A stretch of 64,000 bases of DNA from positions 3,534,001-3,598,000 of the forward strand of contig OX637799.1 of the NCBI GenBank assembly GCA_951802425.1, given 5' to 3'. Both the position numbers and the translations under genes were made by a program. The notes beneath the pieces are model-generated. The model had not been told where the DNA came from, did not search any database, and saw only the letters and a list, made by a program, of their open reading frames with translations. Positions 1 to 10,900 of this stretch are shown here, one piece after another. This DNA comes from Clavaria fumosa (taxonomy: Eukaryota; Basidiomycota; Agaricomycetes; Agaricales; Clavariaceae). Each line of letters begins with the position of its first letter. Positions within the stretch are counted from its first letter, which is position 1.

Positions 1-2285
1 ATTTTCAGATGAGGAAAACAGCAAGCGGGCAAGGAGAATAGCTCTCACAGCACAGATCTAGCTGTTTTACATGCCAGTTAGCAGTCCTGTACCTGGTTGT
101 CATCGAGTATATAATACAGTTATATCTGACTTGAATATTCAAATTATGTAATACCAACTGTCCAGGCATGGGCTCATGCACACCTCATGGCCTCAGTGCT
201 GCCTCTGAGACTTGAACATTCTTGAACCACTACTTATGACTGACAACTCACAGTTTCTATCCAGCATGCTCTTCAAGCTTTGGATACAACTTTTGGCTGC
301 TATTGAAGGTGTAGTACACTCAAAGATGGGTGAAGCTGAACAATCATTTTTCCAACAAATCCAGGATCATGATGAAGCCTAGCAGAGGCATGAAGAAGAG
401 GCATGCGCTGGCATTCGCTGAGTCCTGCTGCGCCAACAGCAGTGCCTGCATAAACGAGTGGTACAGCATGGGCATGTGGTGCTGGGTCACCGCCACGACC
501 AAGAGCACATCTGCAACCTCTCGCACGAGCCGCAGCGTCTGCGCCTCGCCCTCCCAGAATGCACACAGCTTGCACTAGCACATCTTCAGCAGGCTCAGCA
601 CTGCATATGGTGTGAACACGATGTGTGTGTCTGGAGAATGCCTGAGACCCAAGCCTGTCCTGGATGATCAGCACACATGCTGTTCACGTGCTCAGAGGTT
701 CCAGATGACGCAGGCAGGCTTCAGGTGAGCTGCTCCTTATCATACATCAATACATTTTGATAGAAAGCAATAAATATTCATATCTGCATACTTTGGAACC
801 TACCTGACCTGCAGAAGGTTCCTTTGTCCTTTGTTTTGGTGTTGATGTTGAGCAGAAGGGGTTACCAAATGGCCATGCTGCTCATTACCACTTGCGCTTT
901 TGATGCACATCCAAATGCATGGCACATGCACACAACTTGTATGCCACTTGAAGGCTGTGTGGTTGCTGATGAGGCCTAATTAGACAATGGATAAGTCACA
1001 CAGGTGGTTGAGGGAAAGTGATGGCTGTCATGCCTGAACACCATAGCAGACAATTTTGATACCAAAATATTATATTATATTATATGTCACAAGTGGTCAC
1101 ACAAGGCACAATAACAGAACAACTACAAGAACAGCTACAAGAACAGCACACATTTTCACATAAAAGAACAGTTAGATCTGTGCCATGTCTATAAGATCCA
1201 TTCCCTACAGTGTAATACTCTTCCTTTGACCAAGGATTCTCCTGAAGTGCATTTTGGCTGCTGTGTGTATGGCTCATACTTGTTACAGTCATGCTACCAG
1301 ATATTATACCAGATATTATGTGCAAATGCTAAAATTTTTATACTGGGTTGTCTCAAAAGTTGCCCTGCAGTGAGACAAAGTGTGAGACATAAGGTAATCA
1401 CACAAACCTAGTAGCTGAAAGACTGATAATAGTGGTTGAAGCCTTGACAATAGTAGGCAGCCATTATGGAGGTATGAGGTTGGAGTTAGTGATGATCTTG
1501 TTGATGCCACCAATTCACATATAGTCCTAGCTGATATTGGAGATTGACCATAATATTCAAGCAGGCTGATATTCCCAAAACCCTATCAATGATGTCATCA
1601 CAGGTCAGCCAACATGAAGGTCAGGATACAGGATTTGGCACACTGGGATCAGGCTGATTTGATAATGCAACACCAATACATAGGTCTTGGCCAATGTTCA
1701 AGCCAGTAGATTGTGCAGATTTAATCTTGAGCCAACATTATATCTTTGTTCCATGCATCTCTGGTAGCTATGGTTTTATCAACAGGTGCCAATACTACAA
1801 TCTTGATTGGGCCATAAAGAAAAGTTCACCACCATGTGACTTCAAATTGTTTTTGACTCACCTGAGTTCTTGGCCATTAATTTGCCTCACTTCCATTGAA
1901 CTCTGCTACCCAACCCTGTTGCACAAGGTGAGTTGCTACTAATCTCTTGTGCACCCTTGAGCTATGATTTGGCCAAGGGTTGACACTACAGCCCTTGTCC
2001 TCACTAGTTGCAAGGCTGTTTGACTCAGAGTGAGGACACAATAGATTGCAAAACATGGTGATATATTGAGGAGTCACAAGAGTGTAATACAGGAGCACTG
2101 CAGAGGGCATAAGGGTTATGTACCAGGAGGAAGAGCCCAGAGTAAATGCATGTGCTAGAGTGAAGCAAGACTCTAGGACTAGCACACAGTCATGGATGCA
2201 TGACTGTTGGCAAGTGTTGATGTCTTTCTCATGCATCATGGTTGGGTGACCATGACTCTCAGTTGGTGACTGGCACAACACTGGT
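1..2285. other. No recognisable gene; mixed unique DNA
   Basis: I recognise no complete gene here. The stretch is mostly AT-rich and CpG-poor, with a TA-rich patch near 1065-1086. One segment, about 345-660, is clearly more GC-rich and on the minus strand reads as a plausible protein piece (including ...REVADVLLVVAVTQHHM..., in a frame open over 344-526). It could be a captured or relict exon, but I cannot assign a family. The other short open frames overlap each other on both strands and show no motif. Confidence 0.5.
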
Positions 2286-2298
2286 GGAAATTGCCCAT

Positions 2299-2667
2299 CC
2301 CTACATTGTGTGTGGGAAATTGCAGGGGTGGTCATGTGTCCCTACATTGTGTGTGGGAAATTGCAGGGGTGGTCATGTGTCCCTACATGGTGTGTGGGAA
2401 ATTGCAGGGGTGGTCATGTGTCCCTACATGGTGTGTGGGAAATTGCAGGGGTGGTCATGTGTCCCTACATGGTGTGTGGGAAATTGCAGGGGTGGTCATG
2501 TGTCCCTACATGGTGTGTGGGAAATTGCAGGGGTGGTCATGTGTCCCTACATGGTGTGTGGGAAATTGCAGGGGTGGTCATGTGTCCCTACATGGTGTGT
2601 GGAAAATTGCAGGGGTGGTCATGTGTCCCTACATGGTGCGTGGAAAATTGCAGGGGTGGGTATAAAT
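2299..2667 (+). repeat. 41-bp tandem repeat, nine copies
   Basis: A minisatellite of 41-bp units starts at 2299 and repeats at 2340, 2381 and so on to 2627. Each unit begins CCCTACATGGTGTGTGG and contains GCAGGGGTGG. Copies differ by only one or two bases (CATT versus CATG in the first two; GTGTGGA/GCGTGGA in the last two), so the array is young or homogenised. Because 41 is not a multiple of 3 and the unit lacks stops in every forward phase, all three forward frames stay open. These open frames are a by-product of the repeat, not evidence of genes. It lies just upstream of the ParB-like gene. Confidence 0.95.
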
Positions 2668-2843
2668 TTCCATATTTGCATGGAATGTTGATGCTAATTT
2701 GTGTGATGCATGTTTGACCTCACAAAGCTTGCCACATCATTGCTGCCATTGCCACACACAACCCCATCCTCACAGGCTTCATCTGCTAAGGGGACTATGG
2801 TGAGTCACCCAATTATCCAAGATTCAACATAGTCTAATGACAG

Positions 2844-5800
2844 AACACAGGCCAGCCCCAATCGTTACAAAGATCTGTTTGCAAATGCTCACACTGAGAC
2901 CCAACGCCATCTTGCCAGCACTTTTGTGGGATATTACTCTATTGACTTGCTTGAGTCACCTTACTCTTTCACCTGGGGCACTTACAATGACCGGCCACTG
3001 AATGATGAGAAGGTTGATGAACTTGTTCAATGCTATTTCACAGAAGGCCTGCTTCACTGCGAACGTGACAGTGCTCTGCCAGTTGGGTTGAAGCCTGAAT
3101 GGATTGATGATGTATCACCACTTGCAGACATTGATGGATGCACCATTGAAGAAGTACCCAACTTGCAACTCAATCAACTTGGCATCGATGCAGTGAACAA
3201 GGGTGAAGCTGAAATTTTTGGAGGGAACCACCGCTGACATGCCCTGAAAAAGTTCATTGCTGAACTCGAAGAAAAGCTGAACATCCTACGGGCAGACTTG
3301 GAAAACATGAAGGAGGCTGACAAATTGAAACAAGACATTACGACACTTGAGGAGTCTATTCAGAAGGCAAAGCGTTGGGCAATTGCAGTTTGGGATATAG
3401 GTAATGTCTATTATTCACAAATTTTTGACTGATTTAAATTAAATATTCAAAGGAAAACTCTTCATGTTGCCAGACAAAGGTCTGGCCTGCATGCGTCTCC
3501 TAGCTCGCAACCAGGCAAAATTTGTTTTTGGTGAAACCCCTGAGGAACGTATTGTTGAAAAGGTTCGGGATATCATCATGGCTGATGATGAGGATGAGAA
3601 GGTCTATCAAGCAGCTGTGGATGATGGCCTTGATGTCATTCGTAGCACCGAGAAAAAGGATCAAGCTATCACTTCAATCCGTCGGTGGGCAACTGATACA
3701 TCCAGCGTATACTCACGAATCTTTGCAACCAATGATGGGATTGCATTTCTGACAATGATACTATCACTTGGCAAACACTTCCGTGATGCTCCTTTCCTCA
3801 AAATAAGCTGGATGGCAGACACTTTATCTGGCACCCATGGCGGTGTGAGTATCCAGGCTCATTTGATTTTTATTATTGTCTTTTCATTTTGTTTTAGCTC
3901 CTTAGTGCAATAGTCAATATGGCAGCCAGCAATCTATTTTGCATGGTTGGTGATGGTGAATTTCCTTCACTCCAGGAAGTTCAGACTCTCCTTGCACAAT
4001 GGGCAGACTGGGACCCTACCATTGAAAACCCTGACCTCAAAGCTGCAATAACCAAAGTTGAGAAGCAGGCAGTTGGAGTGGCCAATACTCAGAAAATGCG
4101 TGCCAGATGGCATGGACCACTTCTGGACAGGATTGATGATGCGTTCAGGGATCGCCTATTGGGCTGCCCACCCAACATGTGGAGCCAGGACTGGACAACT
4201 GCCTTTCAGCTTTATGCCCAAGATGTAGTGCGTCTTTGCCAAGAGGAAACACGCAGAAGACATGCAGCAAAGCTTGATTTTTGCAGGACATTTCCAGCAC
4301 GTGTTGCTTGGAAGCTTTGCTACCCAGGGTCCTCAAGATACGCACAACTGCCAATTCCCACCACATCATTTATTGTCTGGATAGATCGGTCACTCAAACG
4401 TGTAGGCACAGCACTTGAGGAAGTGAGTTCATTATTCCACACTCTTAATTGGCTGCCACTTCATATTGTGGGTTTGACTTGGGATCATGGCCCTGCACTT
4501 TGTTGGCCTATGAAGTGTGGTTTGCCTTGGGGTCATGACCCTGCACTTCATAGGCCAACAAGGTGTGGGCCCAAGTAAAACCCACTATGGAGTGCAGACC
4601 TGACCTATACTAACATCTGCATCACATCTACATCATTGACTCCACTTTTGCAGATCTTATTCTGGATTGATCCCATAGCAAGTTACTCAGCAATTTTTGC
4701 AAAAGTCACCAAATCTCGCGATGTGTCTTCCTCTATTCTTGCTGCACTTGCTAAGGATCCACTCATCCAAGAACATAATGAGGCTCATGACTTTGTGTGT
4801 TTTCTTGAATTATTTATCAACTTAACCATTTTGATTCTGCCATGTTAGTTTATCAAGACCATCTTGCAGCACCTATCCACCCATATGATTGACATGAGCT
4901 ATGATGTCTCTGCTGCTTGGTCAAAGTTACCTATCTCCCACCCGAAGTCTGGCGCCGAGCTTGAAGCTATATTTCCTACAGGCGTGCTACATGCCAAACG
5001 ACGTGGCGACTCAGTGAAGGATATCCACCCCTACTTGGACAAGCTGGGCTTGAAACCCAGTGGTGTGTTTGACACTGTTGATCAACTATTGGAGTTTGTC
5101 AAGAGGAAGTCAGACTGGTCAATTGAAGATCGTGTTGATGCAGACTTTACAAAGCGGGCCCTTGTTGCAACTGCCTTTCCAATTGACCCCTCTGACTCTC
5201 ATGCCCTCCGCCGTGACTATGGACGAGTTGTGCTCTCAGCAATGCTTGAAAGCTACCTTGCTTTACACTACCGCCCAGACATACTCAAGGGTGCTGCAGG
5301 ACATGTCCGACAATCCCTCAACAATATTTTTTCCTCAGTTTCCTGTGAACATAATGTCTTGGTCAGCCCAGGGAAATTTAAGGCTGTAAAGGAATGGAAA
5401 TGGGTTGATGGTTTGGTAGTGCAAGATGTACTGAACACGATTACACCCTCTCAACAGCGTCAAGATGCCCGACAAACTGCTGACAAATTCCACTCTCACC
5501 AAGCTGCAGTCCAGAAATTCATCTCAAGTATTGAGAGGTCTGAAGTTGCTAAGCTGAGGGGTGGGGTGAAAGGTAGGGGAGCCATTGCAAGTGAGGTTGC
5601 CATTGCCATTGATGGTCTCATCAATGTAAGTTTCATTTGCAGAATTCTAGTATTTCATAACTAAATGATTTTGCAATTGCAATCATCAGGCCTTGCAGCA
5701 CAATTCAGCCCGTCAGCGTCACTTTTCTGTCAGTCCTCATGAACCTTTCATCTTTGATGAAAAACAAGATTCGTGGTCCCTCAAACGACTTCCGTCTATA

Positions 5801-7309
5801 AGCCATGAAGAGCACAAGGAGATGACTTCGGTAAAATTTTATTCAAATTATTTATTGTTTATTATTGCACCCACTTCCCATACTCATGAATTGAACAGCG
5901 CAAAGGCAAACAGCCTGCAAAGGCCCTGGAACCACCTCAGATCACAGTGACAGAAGAAGACGATGACAATGAGCCAATGATGGCAAAGGTGGATACTGAC
6001 TACCAGTCATCAAGTAGGAACAGGGAGAGGGCGAGGGCAAGAGTAATTTCAAATTTTATCGCAGCTGATCCATGACTGATTGATAAGATATTATTAAAGA
6101 CTAAGGCTCATCCTCAATCCAGATTGAGAGGCACTCCTAGTCGCACTGCAAAGGCGATGCTGAAGCCGGTTGCACACACAAGTAATGAGGAGTCAGATGT
6201 CACTGAAGATGACGATGAGGCAGAGAAACATGTATGTCATTCTGCTCAAGTTTTGATATAAATTCCTCAAGCTCGACAATGCAAGCAACTTGACCCAGTT
6301 GTGCCCACCTCATCCTTGCCAATTCCAGATTTGTCCCTGCCAAATCCGACCTCATCATCACTGATTCCAGCTTCATCTTCTCAAATCTCAATGGAAAGGT
6401 TGAAGATTACATCAGGTAGGTACCAATATTCAGCTACAGTTTATGGTTTGCAGATCCCTTTCGTGCTCACCCGCACATCAACTGGCTATGGTTCGCGGGT
6501 CCTTCGTTTCCTTGCACCCACTTTAGCTTCTCACCTTTTCTCTGTTCACCCACACACCGACTGGCTGTGATTTGCGGGTCCCTTTTTTCTGGCTCCCACT
6601 CTGGCTACAGTTTGCTGCTCACCCGCACACCGACTGGCTACGATTTGCGGGTTGCCCTCTTTATCCTTTAATTCTGTTATTATGGCCCTCAGCAAACTGA
6701 TTCTTTCTCAACTACAGCAATGGAAACAAGTGAATTGTCTTCAGGTGAGATTTTTTGTTTTCCTCGGCAATGAATTGAGCCATGAATTCTTGCATGAGTG
6801 CCAGATGATGATGACTCTCCAATGGAGCAAGGTGAGTGCTTTGCTGTTCAACATTTCTTTGGATTAACTTATTACTATAGATAATGATGATATCATCGGT
6901 GATGTTACTTTGAAGGATAAACAGAGAGCATTGCTGCCACCTCGTGAGTACAAATTACCACTATGATTGTTATTGCTCCTGTGGACCTGTGGATATTTCA
7001 GGTGAGGTTGGGAGTCCAATGAAGAAGCCGACAACAGCATCAAAGTCTCATCAGAAAACAAAGGGTCAGAATTTGCTATGTTTGCTCTATTCATGTTACA
7101 ATAACCAATCCGATTGCTTATTCAGGCGCGAATATCTCTGCACCTGAGACCTCTGATGCATCACGAAAGGCAAAGCGCAAGAATGTGTCAAACTCTCGTG
7201 AGTTCTAGTCATCTTCTTTGGGCCTTGCTTGATACTGAGCCACATCCCAGCTCCAACAGCGAAGAAGAGCAACACCCGCAGGCTGACAAAGAAGAGAGAT
7301 CACCTGTGA
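2844..7309 (+). CDS. Multi-exon gene with ParB/sulfiredoxin-like segment, coiled coil and microexon-rich tail; one in-frame stop
   Basis: The function is unknown. The first clear exon (about 2844-3400) reads ...GYYSIDLLESPYSFTWG..., then an ALP..LKPEWIDD stretch, then GGNHR..ALKKF. This resembles the GxxHR box of ParB/Srx-like nucleotide-binding folds. A charged coiled coil follows (EELEEKLN..LEESIQKAKRW type). Introns that keep frame: 3401-3452, 3843-3913, 4423-4653, 4795-4848, 5626-5689, 5831-5898. From about 5899 the protein is low-complexity, alternating acidic and Lys/Arg-rich, and is spread over many short exons. It ends in a basic, NLS-like tail (KKSNTRRLTKKRDHL) with stop at 7307-7309. 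An in-frame TGA at 3235-3237 directly after GGNHR suggests an Arg CGA-to-TGA change, so this copy may be dead. The true 5' end is not resolved; a short exon near 2785-2810 is likely. A second family member lies at 48.7-50.8 kb. Confidence 0.6.
4468..4585. repeat. Foldback/MITE-like hairpin in an intron
   Basis: An imperfect inverted repeat fills much of intron 4423-4653. The outer arms are GTGGGTTTGACTTGGG and its near-complement ending AAACCCAC. The inner arms are TTGGCCTATGAAGTG and CACTTCATAGGCCAA. The whole unit could fold into one long hairpin. It explains why this intron is far longer than its neighbours. No convincing target-site duplication is visible. Confidence 0.75.
6466..6660. repeat. 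Three small CCCGCA...TGCGGG hairpin repeats in an intron
   Basis: Three copies of a ~32-bp dyad lie in the intron before the exon at about 6717. Arms are ACCCGC(A) and (T)GCGGGT around a spacer like CACCGACTGGCTACGATT; the middle copy has a mutated left arm (ACCCACA). The same core (TGGCYTACGATTTGCGGG) recurs in the intron at 8.9-9.3 kb of the next gene, so this is an interspersed mini-hairpin family. Confidence 0.75.
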
Positions 7310-7933
7310 TATAGTTGTTTGTTGTTTGTTTACCGTCTCCAGTACTGTTTGGCCAAGCCCATGTCCCCTTCGTATGCTCAGCTGTGCTTTCTGAAGCTGT
7401 CTGTCCATTTGTTGCTTCTTGCCTCCTGTACCCATGCCATCCCAAATGTGTCCGCCCTTCTTGGATATGGTTCCCTGTTTTTCTCAATTCGAACAAGTTG
7501 AATGAACTTGGATTGATTGATATTGATTGACAGACGTTTAACTGATGGACACAAAAATGGTTTCAGTTGCAAAATTGTAAAGATGACAAATGAGATTTGG
7601 GTAGGGCATGCCCACCAGGACATATCAGTCAGAAATTAGAAGTAGCACATGGAGGAGCAGGTAGTGATGCCGAAGTCCAGCTCAGTCCAGTTCATTACCA
7701 AACTGAGTTTGAACTTTTAATTAATTAATTTTGAAAAATTGATGGTCTAACCATAAAAGTACTCCATAGAATTCCACAAGGAAAACTCAGGGTGTAGCCC
7801 GGAAAAATCAGACCATGTAATTTAAGAATTCTGATCTTAGTTTCTAGTGCACTTTTCTCATCAGGGTCCATATAAAGCCTTCAAATATAAGAAAGACTTT
7901 CCACACGACTCCTGAATCCCTCCACCTTGCATC
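7310..7933. other. Intergenic space with a partial hAT-MITE end
   Basis: This lies between the ParB-like gene and the large unknown gene and is mostly unique AT-rich DNA. Around 7664-7715 it reads TAGTGATG..AAGTCCAGCTCAGTCCAGTTC in pieces. That matches the left end of the MITEs at 13838 and 17975, but no right end follows, so it is a truncated copy. The promoter of the gene starting at 7934 should lie in the last few hundred bases; I see no firm TATA assignment. Confidence 0.55.
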
Positions 7934-10900
7934 ATGCCACCGAACGATGCCCCTCCTGCTATTGACATTTCAGAGTCTGAGGTTGAAGTTGAAGCCAACC
8001 AGGACATCAATGAGATCCCTGATCACGTGATGTATCCATCAGAGTATGTCATACAATCAGTCCCACAATTTCTTTAGTTATTAAGTCACTGACTTATGTG
8101 GAGAAGTCCTGGCGAAAGTGAATGTGAGGAGCAAAATGCTCCACTTGACATTGCTGCTGTCAGCCAGGCACTGCAAGCAGATGATGGCCTTGACCAAGAA
8201 ACGATCCTGCGAGCGCTGCGTTCTGTGGATGCCATTCTTCCATCTTCAGAACAAGACGAATATGAAAGAAAGAAAGTGCACACCATCCCTCTTTCAAAAT
8301 ATCAGACCATTTACGAGAAGAAAAATGCCCGAAATGCAATCGCCCTCTTACAGAACCGGTGCCAGGTCTTGATTGATGTCAACTTGAAGATTCCAGTTGA
8401 TGAAGATGCCCTTCTCTGGGACTGCTCTAGGCACCGACTTGACTTCATGCTTGCTGTTTCAAACACACCTGGACTATGGGCAGTGATCCCAAATGTTGAA
8501 AGTGATCATACTTTCTCATTTGAACTTGATCTGCATGCTCCTTATCGAGACTTCAAAACAAAGTTTGCAAACCTTGGGTACAACCCAGCTGGGCGACTCC
8601 TGCATATTGGTCGTTGCAGAAATGAAAACGTATATCTGGCTATGTGTCCGAAGGGTATAGTTGATGGGACAGCAGAAGACAATGTGTCAAGCTTTTGCAC
8701 TGGAGACAATACCCGTCTTTCCTCAAAGCATTACCGAATGATAGTGATGCTCTTTGCTACTATTCTAGCCAAGATATCTGGACGATCCTTCGACTGCTTT
8801 AACCCTTATGGAATCAACATTGGGTCTGGGGAACCGGGTTTCGACGAAGTGACAAACATCATGTACGTTCTCTTCACTCCAGACCCTATTTTTCTACAAC
8901 CATATCTTCTGGCCTATTATTGTCGGCTCAAATGGGTAGTTATTGTGAGCGAGTGCTGTGTGGGCAGGATTTTTCCATACACCATTGCTTACAATGATGA
9001 GGGTCTGTATCCTGCCCGCATAGCATTGGCCCACGATGTGCGGGCAAGATTCCAGCTCATTGACATTGTAGGGACTGTATCCTGCCCGCATAGCGTTGGC
9101 CTACGATTTGCGGGCAAGACTCCAGCTCACCCATATTTATTGCTTGCCAATGCTGACTGGGATGCTCTGTGCCCGCTCATCGTGAGCCAACGCTATGCGG
9201 GCGGCATTCAGCCCCACTTTATCAATGTGAGCCGACACTGTGGGCACTGAAACATTCTGCCCGCAAAGCACTGTCTCACAATGTGCAGGCTGCCCGCCTA
9301 ACATTGGCAAGCGATATGCGGAACGCTTGTTAAAAATTTCAATCATCCATCATTAACTTTCTTTGTTTCAGGGAGCAGCCAAAAATACAACTTCGACTTG
9401 AAGATCTCCTGTTCCTCAATGAGCGGCTCATCAAGGAATATTCCAAATTTGTGGAGAACTCCCCTCCTGAATGGAGATCAGATGGCTTCTTGCAGTCACA
9501 CCTGCCCTGTTCTGTAACGTCAATCTTTGGGCAAGACCAACTTATATGTCAGCAACACACACTTGACACAGAGGGTGGCAGGTGGAACTCAGAAAGACAC
9601 TATGACAAGGTGGACTATGTGATGTTTGCTTTGGTCACTGACATCAGGTGTGTTTGTGATCAGCCGTGAAGGGATTATTGATCATTTCCAACTATTTTTT
9701 GTTTCGCAGTGCTCAGCAAGTTGTTGGCTGGGATCCAACCCCCATCGAGGAACTGCAAGACAACTATGATTATCATCACGGATCTGTGTTTGATCACTGG
9801 GATCCCAACCACAGACAGGAAGTCAACCTTCTGGATACTCCTCTTTTGGATGAGATGGGGCATGAAATCAGGCTATATGACTCTTCAGGGCTCAAGATAC
9901 CTCGGCGTGAAGCTTTTGTTGACGAGGATGAGGATCCTTGTGGTGTTCTCGTCAACCTTAGGACTATCGAGTCACTCTTCATCTATGGGAGTGACAGCAT
10001 CGAGCTCATGTATAGGTCAGAGGGTGAGGATGCAGATGTTGATGATGGTGGATCCAAGCCCACCGAAGTCAAGGTTTTCCCCCAGGCCTTCCTCCGTGAT
10101 TTTGGACACATTCAGGCCAATGGGGTCATGCCTGCCTTTAACCAAACAATCAAGGAGGTCAACGTCTACATGGGAAGACGTACCATGGGTGGCACTGAAT
10201 CTGATGACCAAAGTGACACTGAAGTCGAACAAGCTCTGAATCCATCTAGCAAAGTTCTCACTGCTGTGGCATCTCAAGCATACAACGAACTGAGCCATCG
10301 TGCTGCCCACTGTGCAGGTGGACATGATGTCCAGAAAGGTTACATCACTGCTGCTTTATCAGGTGCTTATTCCGCCACTGCAAAGGCCAAGCGCATTGCA
10401 ATGAAGAAACAACAACATTGTGCAAGTGCCCTCCCATTCGACCGGTTCAAGCACAAAATCAATGTTCCAGGCTGTCCCCGAGCACTCAGAATGGAGCAGG
10501 TTTTCCGTGTTGACCTTCGAAAAATTCATTCATCCAAACGAAATGGAAGGCAAGCCCAGGTTTACACTCCTCAATTGCAGCCTTGTATATTAATGTTCTT
10601 CTGTAACAGAGAACTCTTCCACAACATTATTACACCACTCACTGGTGCCTGGTCCCGACCAGAGGTTTTTGAACAGCTGAAACAACATTTACTAGTTTTG
10701 AGACCTGAGGTATAAACACCACATTGTTCAGACCGTCTAATGTGAAAGTCTGATTCTGAACTCAATTTTGTCAGGTATTTCCAAACCTCTATAAATGGAC
10801 CACCTATGGCATCTGTCACCTCCTCGAGACTATCTGGGATACTGAACACAAGAAGATCAGAGCAGGGGGAAAGCCATCCCCTTACGTTGTTGAATTTTCA

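Noticed and set aside
2242..2717. Three overlapping open frames coding Cys/Gly/Trp-rich repeat peptides
   Set aside because: They are the three phases of the 41-bp tandem repeat; openness follows from the unit lacking stops, with no sign of selection on one frame.
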